Assembly (NCBI GenBank): GCA_963798455.1
Contig: CAWCTD010000001.1
Span: forward strand, 1-47,038
DNA: 47,038 nucleotides
Reading direction: 5' to 3'
Origin: CAWCTD01 sp963798455
GTDB lineage: Bacteria > Acidobacteriota > Terriglobia > Bryobacterales > Bryobacteraceae
The notes beneath the pieces are model-generated. The model searched no databases and was not told where the DNA came from. It worked only from the letters and a program-made list of their open reading frames with translations. Position numbers and translations under genes: made by a program. Below, piece after piece: positions 1 to 8,931 of this stretch. The number at the start of each line of letters is the position of its first letter. Positions within the stretch are counted from its first letter, which is position 1.

Positions 1-518
1 CCAGGTCCCCCTATGCCGCGCAGAAGCTGACGGTGAGCACTCTACACGCGTGTCTCCACCTCTGCTTCGGCGTGGAAACTCGTGGCGTTACGTTTCTTCG
101 ATGTGTACGGACCCGGCAGGATCCGTCGAGCCCCTGTTCCGGTGTGATCTCCGTCTTTATTAAGTGCCTGCTGGAGCACATGACGCCGACCATTTACGGC
201 GACAGCGGGCGCTCGCGGGACTCACCCTTGTCGAGGACGTGGTGGATGTGACCCTGAAGGCGGCGCGGGCTCCGGCGTTGCGGGCCGTCTGTGTAACGCC
301 GGCAACGGCAACCGGTACACGCTGAACCAGGTTTGGGAAGTCCTGCAAGGAATCGAGGGCGTCAAGATCCCTGCCCGCCACGGGCCGCCTCGGCCCGGCG
401 ACGTTCGTCATTCTCAGGCCGACACAACGGCGGCTGTGCGGATCTCGGACTCGACCCCCGCTTCAGCCTGGAAGAGGGCCTGCGGCGGACCCTGGCGTGG
501 TATCGCAGTGCGCTGTAG
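1..518 (+). pseudogene. NAD-dependent sugar-nucleotide epimerase/dehydratase, C-terminal part, broken by frameshifts
   Basis: Pieces of one extended-SDR epimerase (UDP-glucose 4-epimerase type) can be read in order on the plus strand but in changing frames. SPYAAQKL, containing the YxxxK active-site pair, opens the window in frame 3. ALRFFDVYGP follows near 85 in frame 1, then RQDPSSPCSGVISVFI and PTIYGDSGRSRD in frame 3. LVEDVVDVTLKAA lies near 221-280 in frame 2, NAGNGNRYTLNQVWEVL near 295 in frame 1, and LGLDPRFSLEEGLRRTLAWY in frame 3 up to the TAG at 516-518. That makes about five frame changes in 518 bases. The N-terminal Rossmann part lies outside the window. Either this is a decayed gene, or the sequence at this edge is poor; the other edge looks the same. 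The next gene is convergent and its stop codon begins at 519. Confidence 0.75.
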
Positions 519-3212
519 CTACGCCCGGCGCACGACGAAGTACGGCTGGTTTGACAAAGTAGCTTCGAACCCCGGCAGCAGCCATGCCGCCGCGCCGTCG
601 TGGACCGTGAAGTAGTACTCGAGCGGGTACGGTGACTTCGTGTAGTCGCCTGGGACCACGGCGTGGAACACTCCGCCCTGGGCCTTCATCTCCGCGACCT
701 CATATCGCTCCGCCTGGTTCACGCGGCGATAATGCAGCCGGACGGAAGATGGCGGTTTGGCCCGAGAGACCGTCAACTCAACGGCCAGAGGCTGCCCCGG
801 CTGGAACCTGAGTGGGGGCCTGTGCCGCCAGGGCAGGGAAGCGCGCCGTGGCCGCGCCAGGGCCGACTGCACCGCTTGGCGGACGCGGTCAGCGTCACTG
901 GCCGGCAGGTCGGTTCTGGGCTTCGCCAGCCGCTGCTCCAGGTCGGCGATGTCTGCGTCAAAAGCTGCCAGCCGGTCCAGCCAATGACCTCGCAGGTTCC
1001 GTTCGCCCACGGTGATGTCCGGCACATAGACCCCCTTGGCGAGTTCCGCCAGATCGGCCCAGGCCGCGCGCGCGGCGCGGTACACCTGGATGGCTTGCTC
1101 CAGCGCGCTCCTGTCGCCGGTGGTGTTGTAGATGCTGTAGAGCACGCCGGCCCTCAGCTTGCCGGCGAAAAAGAGCCCGAGCCCGGCCTGGATCCTGGCG
1201 TCAATGGCCATCCGCCGCCACTCGGGCCCGCTCCGCGCGCCCGCCTGCGATTCGGCTAGGCTCAGTTGCGTGGACGCGTTCAGAGCCAGGTCTTCCAGCC
1301 ACTGCGCCACCTCAACCGACGAATATTGGCCGCTCCGATCCCCTTTGAGCAGTTCCGCGGCGGTCGCGTCCGTGGTCAGGAACAACTCCGGGTCGAAGGG
1401 CGAGACGGTGCCGAACCTCTTGGGGTCCGGCGTGTCGGTATATGGTGGCCGTCTGGATGATTCCGCCATCGGCAGATTGGTGTAGATCTCCGGCCAATAG
1501 TCGTTATTGGCGCCAGAGACGCCGTGCGCCGTCGTGACCAGCGGCAGAATCCGGCCGGCGCTGGCGAGCGCCGCCTCCACCGCCGGAGCGGCGCCCAGGA
1601 ATTGTTTCCGCAACTGGCGCCGCCACGTCTCGGGCTCGGCCTCGGGGTTGTAGAGAAGACGGCCCCAGACGCGATACGTGTACAGGTACTTCTCCCAGTC
1701 CCAGCGCGGATCGAGCGACTTGTCCGCGTAGGCGCAACGCCCGCCCGCGAGGCCTGATCCTTTGCGTCCCTTAAAAAAGAGCGGCTCGCAAAGCTCCATG
1801 CCGGCGCTGCCGCAGAAGCTGGAAGCCCGGCCGTAACCGGCGGCCAGCTTCGGGTCTCCCCAGAGCAACAGGCGTTGCGTCCCCGGCCAGAGCCGATGCA
1901 ACACGCCGTACCGGCGGTCCTCCGTCAGCAGGTCGCCGTACCCGTAGCGCAGGAACCTGCGGGACCCGCCGCTGAGCGAGAAGAAGCCCGCATCCTGGCG
2001 GCCGCGCGGCGGCATCTCCAGCTCGCGTATGGCAGCCTGGTGATACGCCAGACCCATGTGCTCGGCCCAGCATTTCGGCGAGACGTTGACTGGCATGCCC
2101 GTGGACAAGGCGACGTCGATCATCTTGAAGTCCATGCCCTTGGCGTGCATGTCGATCTCGATGCGCCGCCCGGTTTTCACGATTCCCTCGAAGATCGTTC
2201 TCCAGAGGTCGTAGTTCCCTTCAGCCACACCGCTTTCGCCGTGGATGCGAAACGTCACTCCCCGGATCGACGGGCAGGCGTCGAGCACCGTATAGAGAGC
2301 ATCCCGGCAGTACGCTCCCTGCCGCTCGGGTGTGAGACCCTCGATGATGTAGTTCGCCCGAGGGCTGTTCTGCCACTGATAGGCGTGCGTCCAGAGTCCC
2401 AACTGGAAGTGGAGCCCGCGCGCTTCGGCCTCGTCGCTGATGAAGCGCAGCATTTCCAGGTTGCGATCGCGCTCCGCGTCGGGCAAGCCCGCCGCCCGCA
2501 CGTTGTATCCCGGCACGGAAACCAGGAACGGGTAGGCGAAGTAGAAGTAGGTGTCCCTCAGACCGCTGGGCGAGTCGTACCCGATTCCCAAGGTGAGGCT
2601 GAACCGGTTGAACCGCTGGGCGGCGAGCATGGAGAGATACTCCGGCCACATAGCGCGGTCGTTGAACCAGGACTTGTCCTCCACGTCGCTCACGAAGGCG
2701 CGGGCCACGCTTCGGATCCGGTTCGCGGGACGTTCGACGACGGGTTTCTGAATTGCCAGCGCCGCCAGGGGCTGGGCGTCGAGGCGCACGCGGTCGGCCA
2801 GCTCCAGGAGCGCATACACCAGGCCGCGCGCGTCGCTGCCGCAGACCAGCACTACGGATCGGTTGCCCACCCTTCCCGGCGCCAGCCCCAGAGACTCCGG
2901 CCCCTGCGGCAGGCTGAGCCCCGCGGCCTTGAAAGCCTCCCGCGCCACCGCCGCCGTGGGGCCCGCCGGCAGGACGCATAGATCCTCAGTGGGGGCCTGG
3001 TCGACCCGGGCGACTCGGGCTACGGAGACACCCTGCGCGCTTAACGCTTGCTCGAGTTCCTTCGCGGCCCAACGCGCTGGCGCGGATGAGGCGATGGGGT
3101 CGTCCGGGTCAACCACAATCGCCACCCCGCGCAGGGCGCCGGCGGCGACCCCGGCCATCAGTCCGTAGCCGGCCGCGAGGCCGGATTGACTCAGAAAACG
3201 CCTTCGGTTCAT
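519..3212 (-). CDS. Large Tat-exported protein, glycosidase-like, function unknown
   Basis: The product has 897 residues. It starts MNRRRFLSQSG, a twin-arginine signal followed by a short hydrophobic stretch, so export in folded form is likely. AAAGGA lies about 6 bases before the ATG. Residues of roughly 30-140 resemble the small alpha/beta N-terminal domain found before the barrel of GH20/GH67-type glycosidases (PARWAAKELEQAL, then SDARGLVYALLELADRV). Residues of roughly 160-480 look like a TIM barrel, with FNRFSLTLGIGYD, a GLHFQLGLWTHAY strand and GVTFRIHGESG. The last 110 residues look like a beta-sandwich (ELTVSRAKPPSSVRLHYR). I recognise no catalytic signature and assign no activity. 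It could be an exported glycan-active enzyme. It stands alone between the broken epimerase and the divergent nuoB. Confidence 0.8.
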   Translation of the reverse strand: MNRRRFLSQSGLAAGYGLMAGVAAGALRGVAIVVDPDDPIASSAPARWAAKELEQALSAQGVSVARVARVDQAPTEDLCVLPAGPTAAVAREAFKAAGLSLPQGPESLGLAPGRVGNRSVVLVCGSDARGLVYALLELADRVRLDAQPLAALAIQKPVVERPANRIRSVARAFVSDVEDKSWFNDRAMWPEYLSMLAAQRFNRFSLTLGIGYDSPSGLRDTYFYFAYPFLVSVPGYNVRAAGLPDAERDRNLEMLRFISDEAEARGLHFQLGLWTHAYQWQNSPRANYIIEGLTPERQGAYCRDALYTVLDACPSIRGVTFRIHGESGVAEGNYDLWRTIFEGIVKTGRRIEIDMHAKGMDFKMIDVALSTGMPVNVSPKCWAEHMGLAYHQAAIRELEMPPRGRQDAGFFSLSGGSRRFLRYGYGDLLTEDRRYGVLHRLWPGTQRLLLWGDPKLAAGYGRASSFCGSAGMELCEPLFFKGRKGSGLAGGRCAYADKSLDPRWDWEKYLYTYRVWGRLLYNPEAEPETWRRQLRKQFLGAAPAVEAALASAGRILPLVTTAHGVSGANNDYWPEIYTNLPMAESSRRPPYTDTPDPKRFGTVSPFDPELFLTTDATAAELLKGDRSGQYSSVEVAQWLEDLALNASTQLSLAESQAGARSGPEWRRMAIDARIQAGLGLFFAGKLRAGVLYSIYNTTGDRSALEQAIQVYRAARAAWADLAELAKGVYVPDITVGERNLRGHWLDRLAAFDADIADLEQRLAKPRTDLPASDADRVRQAVQSALARPRRASLPWRHRPPLRFQPGQPLAVELTVSRAKPPSSVRLHYRRVNQAERYEVAEMKAQGGVFHAVVPGDYTKSPYPLEYYFTVHDGAAAWLLPGFEATLSNQPYFVVRRA

Positions 3213-3265
3213 GCGCGTCCTTTCCGCGGATCACTCGCCGGATCCCCGGCACAATGCACCTCTGA

Positions 3266-3274
3266 TGATAGAAT
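3266..3274 (+). promoter_or_regulatory. Candidate extended -10 box for nuoB
   Basis: TGATAGAAT reads as TGN followed by a TANAAT -10 hexamer. It lies 23 bases before the nuoB ATG, with GAGGA just ahead of the start. No good -35 is visible at the usual distance. The same TGN-TANA(A/T)T arrangement recurs before valS, hicB, the RidA-like gene and the small cupin. Confidence 0.4.
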
Positions 3275-3297
3275 GAAACTGCGGGTGGGAACGAGGA

Positions 3298-3864
3298 ATG
3301 TCTATCTTAGAGAACCAGTTTGAGAAGAACGTCCTGGTCACGAGCGTGGACTACGTTTTCAATTGGGCGCGGGAGGGATCCTTGTGGCCGCTCACCTTCG
3401 GCTTGGCCTGCTGCGCGATCGAGATGATCGCTTCCAGCGCGGCCAGGTTCGATATCGCGCGCTTCGGCGCGGAAGTGTTCCGCCCCAGTCCTCGCCAGTC
3501 GGACCTGATGCTCGTCGCGGGCACGGTGACCCTGAAGATGGCGCCGGTTCTGCGGCGCCTCTACGATCAGATGCCCGAGCCCAAGTGGGTGATCTCCATG
3601 GGCGCCTGCTCCAGTGTGGGCGGCCCGTTCAATACCTACGCCGTGCTCCAGGGCGTGGACAAGGTCGTGCCCGTGGATGTTTACATCACCGGCTGCCCGC
3701 CTCGCCCGGAGAACCTGTTCTACGGACTGCTCAAGCTGCAGGACAAGATCGGCAAGATGACGACGCTGGCCAAGCGCCCCACCGAAGTGCGGCTGGACGA
3801 GTCCATGCTGGAGAACTTCAAGCGGCAGGTGCGGATGGCCCGCGCTCAGGATCCCGCGGCGTAA
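3298..3864 (+). CDS. nuoB: NADH-quinone oxidoreductase subunit B (NuoB)
   Basis: The 188-residue product has the normal length for NuoB, the peripheral-arm complex I subunit that carries iron-sulfur cluster N2 and lies next to the quinone site. The cluster-binding cysteines are visible in the LACCAIEM, GACSSVGG and GCPPRPE motifs. The family sequence is well kept throughout (FGAEVFRPSPRQSDL, MPEPKWVISMGAC). The start follows GAGGA. No other nuo gene is in the window: the next gene, 5 bases on, is pgeF. This is therefore an orphan nuoB, either a second copy or one displaced from the main nuo cluster. Confidence 0.95.
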   Translation: MSILENQFEKNVLVTSVDYVFNWAREGSLWPLTFGLACCAIEMIASSAARFDIARFGAEVFRPSPRQSDLMLVAGTVTLKMAPVLRRLYDQMPEPKWVISMGACSSVGGPFNTYAVLQGVDKVVPVDVYITGCPPRPENLFYGLLKLQDKIGKMTTLAKRPTEVRLDESMLENFKRQVRMARAQDPAA

Positions 3865-3869
3865 GGCCG

Positions 3870-4550
3870 GTGGCCGAGCACTTTCAGAAAGACCATCACG
3901 GGGTGTACCGGGCTGCCCCGCTAAGGGAGATTGCCTGGCTCGATCACGGTTTCGGGACTCGCTTCTCGGCCGTCTGGAACCAGCAACCGGGGCTCGCCAG
4001 CCTGCACCAGATCCACTCCGACGTTTGTCTCTACGTGACAGGCGGCTCAGGCCGTGTGGGGCAGGGCGACGCCTTGATGACGGATGCGCCGGGAGTGCGT
4101 CTGGGGGTACGCACCGCGGACTGCATCCCGGTCCTTCTGGTGGACACGCGGTCCCGTGCCGTGGCAGCCGTACACGCCGGTTGGCGCGGGACCTCCCAGC
4201 ATATCTGCGCAAAAACGGTGGCCGCCATGCGCCGGCAATTCGGCTCGCGTCCGGAGGACTTGGCGGCGGCAATCGGCCCCGGGATTGGTCCCTGCTGTTA
4301 CGAGGTGGGCGCGGAGGTCGCTGTTCAATTTCGAGACGTTTTCCCGGAGCGGAGCGACTTGGACCGGGCGGCTCATCTCGATCTCCCCGAGGCGAACCGC
4401 AGGGGGTTGCTCTCGGCGGGCTTGCGGCCGGACCACATATGGGTCGCCCGGCTGTGCACGTTCTGCTCAGGTGACGAGTTCTACTCCTGGAGACGCGAGC
4501 GCAACGAACCCCGGCGAATGGTCGCCGCCGTGAGTGTCATCGAAAAGTGA
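3870..4550 (+). CDS. pgeF: PgeF/YfiH family multicopper-oxidase-like protein (DUF152)
   Basis: The product has 226 residues counted from the GTG at 3870, 5 bases after the nuoB stop, so the two are probably co-transcribed. The family (YfiH, PgeF, human LACC1/FAMIN) has been described both as a peptidoglycan amino-acid editing factor and as a purine nucleoside phosphorylase or deaminase. The zinc-site signatures are present: LHQIHSD, VRTADCIPVLL, VHAGWRG and IGPGIGPCCYEV. The C-terminus ends normally (FCSGDEFYSWRRE). An open frame continues upstream into nuoB, but conserved sequence begins only after 3870. It converges on dksA with a GC-rich hairpin between them. Confidence 0.88.
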   Translation: MAEHFQKDHHGVYRAAPLREIAWLDHGFGTRFSAVWNQQPGLASLHQIHSDVCLYVTGGSGRVGQGDALMTDAPGVRLGVRTADCIPVLLVDTRSRAVAAVHAGWRGTSQHICAKTVAAMRRQFGSRPEDLAAAIGPGIGPCCYEVGAEVAVQFRDVFPERSDLDRAAHLDLPEANRRGLLSAGLRPDHIWVARLCTFCSGDEFYSWRRERNEPRRMVAAVSVIEK

Positions 4551-4552
4551 GA

Positions 4553-4578
4553 GGGCGCGGGGGGGTGGACCCGCGCCC
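4553..4578. terminator. GC-rich hairpin between convergent pgeF and dksA
   Basis: GGGCGCGGG (4553-4561) pairs perfectly with CCCGCGCCC (4570-4578) across an 8-base loop, and TTGCTT follows on the plus strand. It lies 2 bases after the pgeF stop and 27 bases before the dksA stop, where a shared terminator would be expected. The U-tract is poor, so termination is inferred from stem and position only. Confidence 0.5.
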
Positions 4579-4605
4579 TTGCTTAGGGAGGACTCGGTTC
4601 GATGA

Positions 4606-4989
4606 TCAGGCTGCCGGGACCAGAAAGTCGTCCAGTGCCTCGGCGCTCTCGTCGCTGCTGCGGTCCGCAAGCTCCTGGCAACGGATGCAGTATCCCGCCC
4701 AGGGGACTGCCTCCAGACGCCTAGGGCTGATCTCCCCGTCACAGTGCATGCAGATCCCGTAGGATCCATCCTGGATTCGTTGCAGAGCGCCTCTGACGTT
4801 GCGGAGGAGATGAGACTCTCGGTCGAGGTTGCGGATGGCCAGCTCGCGCTCGGTGGCGTGTTGCACCTCATCCAGCGCGTCAGGGCTCTTCTCGATCACT
4901 ATCCCTTCCCGGTTTCGCAAGACCTTGGCGAGCTCTGACTGTCTGGCTTCCAGAACCTTCTTGACTCGATTCAGTTCGCTCTTGGTCAT
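4606..4989 (-). CDS. dksA: DksA/TraR family zinc-finger transcription factor
   Basis: The 127-residue product starts MTKSELNRVK. An exceptionally good Shine-Dalgarno (GAGGAGG) lies 9 bases ahead, which decides the start over an in-frame ATG 126 bases further upstream. DksA binds in the RNA polymerase secondary channel and tunes initiation with ppGpp. Residues 1-70 should form the coiled coil, with a DxxD tip at D37/D40 (SPDALDE). Residues 80-104 hold a C4 zinc finger (C80, C83, C101, C104), typical of the four-cysteine DksA/TraR class. It is monocistronic, convergent with pgeF, and preceded by a long leader with a strong promoter. Confidence 0.9.
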   Translation of the reverse strand: MTKSELNRVKKVLEARQSELAKVLRNREGIVIEKSPDALDEVQHATERELAIRNLDRESHLLRNVRGALQRIQDGSYGICMHCDGEISPRRLEAVPWAGYCIRCQELADRSSDESAEALDDFLVPAA

Positions 4990-5425
4990 AGCTGTTGTCC
5001 TCCTCTGTTTATCGGCTGCTTGGCTGAGTTTCCCAGAACTTTTTATCGCCGAGTCAGCTAACGGTTCGCTACTAGACGCAACCCGCAGCCGGCAGTTACT
5101 TAAGATTCCGTTCACCGCCCTAAACTTGCGCTTCCTTTCTTCTGCTCAGCTTTCGAACCGGCTCGCTCCCGCTTCGGGCCGAACCGTTGATGCAAAGGGC
5201 ACTATTGTACAGCAATCTTGGTTCCATGTCCACCACCCTTTAGGGGTGCCACCCAGCCGGCGGTTTCCCGCGCGGTGCAAAGGATAAGACGCTCAATCTT
5301 TTGGAAAGTTTCAAAAAAACGACGCGTTCTATCCGACTCACGCAAAGAGACTTCCGGCAAACGGACCGGCATGCCGACGCCCTGACGCCGGCGGCTGAAA
5401 GCTTTCCTGTGTTGAACCCACCCTC
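4990..5425. other. 436-bp divergent intergenic region (dksA leader and upstream of a membrane glycosyltransferase)
   Basis: No coding frame here has support. The dksA side holds the Shine-Dalgarno, a leader of about 200 bases with little obvious structure, and the sigma70-like promoter at 5204-5232. On the other side, 5233-5425 is AT-richer, with an A-run near 5313, and ends in a small hairpin (CCACCC 5418-5423 with GGGTGG 5430-5435). The proposed GTG start of the next gene sits in its loop. Confidence 0.5.
5204..5232 (-). promoter_or_regulatory. Sigma70-type promoter reading toward dksA
   Basis: On the minus strand TGGACA (5232-5227) and TACAAT (5209-5204) are separated by exactly 17 bases. 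Each matches the sigma70 consensus at five of six positions. Transcription would start near 5197 and give dksA a 5-prime leader of about 208 bases. Confidence 0.6.
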
Positions 5426-7066
5426 GTGGGGGTGGACAATATTGGGTTGCGACCTGGAAATTTCTACCGGCGCGATGCTGTCGCTTTCTTGCTCATCCTG
5501 ACTTTTTTTCTTGCAGGACTCTGCCTCATCCCCTACCCGGGCCTCCAGAACGACGAGGTGCTGTTTGGAGCCGCCGTCTTTTCCCCTCGCCAGACCCCTG
5601 CCTACATCGGCATCTTTAAGAAACCCTTGCCGATCATGCTGTTAAACTACCTTGGGGCGCTCAAGGCATGGCTCTACGCGCCCATCTTCGCCCTCTGGGC
5701 GCCGTCGGCTTGGTCCGTGCGTCTGCCGGTCCTCTCGCTGGGCGCCGTCACCATCTGGCTTTTCTACAAGCTGCTGGTTCGCCTCCACGGGGGGCGGGCC
5801 GCCCTGCTGGGCTGCGCTCTGCTGGCCACGGACACGACCTACCTGCTCACCACCTGCTTCGATTGGGGCCCGATCGTCCTCCAGAGGCTCCTGGCCGTGG
5901 CCGCGATTCTGCTCTTGGTCAAGTACCACCAGGACTCCTCCCGACTCTGCCTCGGCGCGGCTTTCTTCCTGTTCGGATTGGCCTTGTGGGACAAGGCTGT
6001 CTTCGGCTGGAGTCTGATCGGGTTCGCGGTTGCCGCTCTGTGCGCGGTCCCATGCGCCCTCCGGCGGGCGTTGAGCGTCAAGAACCTGGCGGTGGCGCTC
6101 ATTTGCTTTTCGGCCGGGGCCTACCCACTGATCCGCTACAACCTGCGGTACCCCTTCGAGACCTTCCGTGCCACGGTGGGTTGGTCCACGCAAGGGCTTG
6201 GAAACAAGGTCACCGTGCTCGACAACAGCTTGGACGGCTCGGGACTGCTGGGCTACCTTACCTATGACCACCCGGCCGATCACCCCCGGCCTCCACGGAC
6301 CGCGCTGGAGCGCTTCTCCGTTTGGATGGACCGAGTGGCGGGGCAGCCTCGCTATGGGTTCCTGCCGTACTGCCTGGTTGTGGCGGTGCTCGCTCTTCCC
6401 CTGGTCTGGCGGAGCAAGGCCCGTGCGCCGATGCTCTTCGCGCTCGTCTACCTGTTGGCATCCTGGGTGCAGATGTTGATCGGCCGGGGTGTTGGCAACT
6501 CGGTCCACCACACATCACTGCTCTGGCCTTGGCCGCAACTCCTTGTGGCAGTCGCGCTTACAGAACTCTCTCGGCGTTTAAGGCGAGCAGGCCTTGTGGC
6601 ACTGGTGTTGGCCGGGAGCCTTGTATGCGGCAAGGCGCTCCTGGCCTCCAACGTCTATCTGTCGCAGTTCATCCGCAACGGCGAGCCGGGCTCCTGGACC
6701 GACGCCGTCTACTCGCTCTCTGACTATCTAGCCAAGGAGCCAGTCGGGGAGATCGTCGTGCTGGACTGGGGAATCTTCGAGCCGCTCCGGACCTTGCGGC
6801 GAGGGAAACTGCCGCTGGTTTGGGGGGCCGATCCGTTGCTCAAGAACCCTTCCGGCCAGGACGACCTCCGTGTCTTCCGCGAAATGATCGAGCCGCCGGA
6901 CCGCGTTTTCGTCTCGTTCACGGACCCTTACGAGCAGTTCGCCGGGGTGAACGCGCGGCTTCGTGAGATGCTGGCCCGCGCCCGCGCCCGCCGGGAGATC
7001 CTGGCGGTGATCCACGATACGCACGGCCGCCCAGTCTACGAAGTGTTCCGTATCCGAGCGCGCTAA
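5426..7066 (+). CDS. GT-C fold (GT39/ArnT-like) integral membrane glycosyltransferase
   Basis: The product has up to 546 residues with about ten hydrophobic segments over its first 400 residues. An acidic motif (NDEVLFGAA) lies in the first outward loop, as in PMT_2/ArnT-type polyprenyl-phosphate-sugar transferases, and a soluble C-terminal stretch of about 140 residues follows. Such enzymes move a sugar from a lipid-phosphate carrier onto a lipid, glycan or protein outside the cytoplasmic membrane; donor and acceptor here are unknown. The start is uncertain: GTG at 5426 or 5432, or TTG at 5447, none with a clear Shine-Dalgarno. The stop overlaps the stop of the convergent gene at 7063 by 3 bases. 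Confidence 0.8.
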   Translation: MGVDNIGLRPGNFYRRDAVAFLLILTFFLAGLCLIPYPGLQNDEVLFGAAVFSPRQTPAYIGIFKKPLPIMLLNYLGALKAWLYAPIFALWAPSAWSVRLPVLSLGAVTIWLFYKLLVRLHGGRAALLGCALLATDTTYLLTTCFDWGPIVLQRLLAVAAILLLVKYHQDSSRLCLGAAFFLFGLALWDKAVFGWSLIGFAVAALCAVPCALRRALSVKNLAVALICFSAGAYPLIRYNLRYPFETFRATVGWSTQGLGNKVTVLDNSLDGSGLLGYLTYDHPADHPRPPRTALERFSVWMDRVAGQPRYGFLPYCLVVAVLALPLVWRSKARAPMLFALVYLLASWVQMLIGRGVGNSVHHTSLLWPWPQLLVAVALTELSRRLRRAGLVALVLAGSLVCGKALLASNVYLSQFIRNGEPGSWTDAVYSLSDYLAKEPVGEIVVLDWGIFEPLRTLRRGKLPLVWGADPLLKNPSGQDDLRVFREMIEPPDRVFVSFTDPYEQFAGVNARLREMLARARARREILAVIHDTHGRPVYEVFRIRAR

Positions 7067-8931
7067 CGGATTGAGATGGTGCCGAACACCAGCCCCAGTT
7101 CCCGGCCGTCGGAGGGGACCACAAAGGTGCGGTCCACCGCGATGGCAACCTCCACCTTCGCTTTTCCCAGGGACTGCCTGGGTACCGGGAATGACAGCTC
7201 AAAGGTGGCATCCGGCTTGGTAAGCTGGGCCTCACCGACGACTGCGCCGTCCACACTCACGGTGAGTCTTAGCGGCTTCGTCTTGACCTGCCGGGCGGGA
7301 CAGTAGCCGCTCAAATGCAGTCGCGCATCCGGCGTGACGGGGCCGTGCAGAAAGACCGTGGCGCGCCTGGGCATCCACCGGAAGCTGCCTTCGATCCGGT
7401 ACCAGGCGGGCCCAAGCTGGTCCGCAAACAGCGGGCTGCCGACGTCGATCCGGAAGGGGAGTTCGGGCTGCCCCCAGCGCGCCCGGGCCGTCGCGCGGAA
7501 GACCGAGGTGACGTTTCGCAGCCGGTCCTGTTCCACGGAGTAGACCACGGCCCGATCGTCCTCCAAAGCACGGATCGCCACGGCGGAGGGCAGCACGTAG
7601 TTCGACACCACCGCTAGTTCGGGGTGCGCCTGTATCGTCTCTTCCGAGCCGGGTGTCAGGTAGACGTCCCGGACTCCCGCTACTAAGTAGGCCTTGTGGT
7701 AGATCGTTCCCCAGAACAAGTCGCTGTCCAGGCCGGTCAGAAGAATGGACTTTCCCGGGTGGAACTGGCGGGCACGGACCAGCCCCTGCACCAGGCTCCT
7801 TGAGGCGCGGCTGACCTGGTAGTTCCAGCGGGTAACAGCTCTGGCGACGGGCAGGGAACTCGCCAGGTAGATCGCTGCCAGCGCGACGGCGGCGGTCTTC
7901 GCGTACCATCGCGACCGCCAGGCTGCCACCATCGCCCAGGCGGCCAGGATGGCCAGCCCGATGGCCGGCATGGTCAGGTAGTAGTCCGAGAGGTGGTCCC
8001 GTAGCGGCAGCACCGGGGCCAGCAGGATCAGGAACCAGAGCAGGAGGAAGCCCGCCATCCAGTTCCGCTTTCGAAGCTGGGCCGCGCTGAAGCCGAGTAA
8101 CGCCACGGTCAAAGCCAGCGTGGCGGTGAGAAGAACCCAGCCGGGGAGAATGATGGAAGCCACGTTGAGCCGCGCCGGGCCCAGCGCCCATTGCCAGTAG
8201 GTCCAGAGCGTCGCCAGCATACCTGCGTCCCAATGCATCAGGTACGGCCCGGCGGTGGGCGCGGGCGCGTAATGCCAGTGGACGAACACGTACGCCGCGG
8301 AGGGTAGAAACAACCACGAGGTCCTTCGAAAATGCTTCCTCGCCGCGAGAAGAGCGTACGACGCCGCGATCGCCGGGTAGACGACATTGATTTCCAGCGA
8401 GCCGAAACCCACCAGGAAACTCGCCCACTGCAGAATCTCGTAGCGCCGCTTGCCCCTCTCGATGTGCAACAGCAGGAACCAGAAGCTCGCCAGCAGAAAG
8501 AACGCGCACAGCAACTGGTTGTAGGACGAGGTCCAGGACATCACGGTCGCCAGCGTGCCGTTGGCCACCCACAGCAACGCGGCCACGAAACCCGCCGTGC
8601 GAGAGCGAGTCAGCCTCCGAGCGATCGCAGTGACCAGGACCAGGTTCGCGAACTGCGTCAGGAACGCCGCGATGCGGAAGGGCAGGGCATTCAGGCCGAA
8701 AAGGCCGTGGAAAATCATGAAGAACGCCCGCTCGCTCAACGGCCGGATGGTCCCCTGCGCCCGCGGCGAGAACAGGATGCCCCACAGGTCTCCGCTCTCC
8801 CGGAGACGCTGGTTCAAGCTCAGCCACGCAAAATCATCCTGCTGAAACCAGGACTTGAGTCCGAGCCAGTAGATCACCAGGCAGAGCAGGCTGGGAACGG
8901 CCCAATAGGCCGCGTGCGCCACGCGCCTCAT
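7063..8931 (-). CDS. Polytopic membrane protein, GT-C glycosyltransferase-like, with C-terminal beta domain
   Basis: The product has 622 residues. About a dozen hydrophobic segments fill residues 10-390 (YWAVPSLLCLVIYWLGL, then many more). The first loop carries QQDDFAWL, the acidic pair expected at the active site of GT-C transferases. After the membrane part, residues of roughly 490-622 form a soluble domain (WYRIEGSFRWM, LTVSVDGAVVG, PSDGRELGLVFG). That domain matches the neighbouring lipoprotein closely in length and motif order. Its ATG overlaps the lipoprotein TGA as ATGA, so the two are translationally coupled. The likely role is assembly or modification of a surface glycan; the substrate is unknown. 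Confidence 0.78.
   Translation of the reverse strand: MRRVAHAAYWAVPSLLCLVIYWLGLKSWFQQDDFAWLSLNQRLRESGDLWGILFSPRAQGTIRPLSERAFFMIFHGLFGLNALPFRIAAFLTQFANLVLVTAIARRLTRSRTAGFVAALLWVANGTLATVMSWTSSYNQLLCAFFLLASFWFLLLHIERGKRRYEILQWASFLVGFGSLEINVVYPAIAASYALLAARKHFRRTSWLFLPSAAYVFVHWHYAPAPTAGPYLMHWDAGMLATLWTYWQWALGPARLNVASIILPGWVLLTATLALTVALLGFSAAQLRKRNWMAGFLLLWFLILLAPVLPLRDHLSDYYLTMPAIGLAILAAWAMVAAWRSRWYAKTAAVALAAIYLASSLPVARAVTRWNYQVSRASRSLVQGLVRARQFHPGKSILLTGLDSDLFWGTIYHKAYLVAGVRDVYLTPGSEETIQAHPELAVVSNYVLPSAVAIRALEDDRAVVYSVEQDRLRNVTSVFRATARARWGQPELPFRIDVGSPLFADQLGPAWYRIEGSFRWMPRRATVFLHGPVTPDARLHLSGYCPARQVKTKPLRLTVSVDGAVVGEAQLTKPDATFELSFPVPRQSLGKAKVEVAIAVDRTFVVPSDGRELGLVFGTISIR

Noticed and set aside
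5418..5435. Hairpin CCACCC/GGGTGG over the proposed GTG start of the membrane transferase
   Set aside because: The start codon itself is uncertain and the stem is only 6 bp, so I do not claim translational control.
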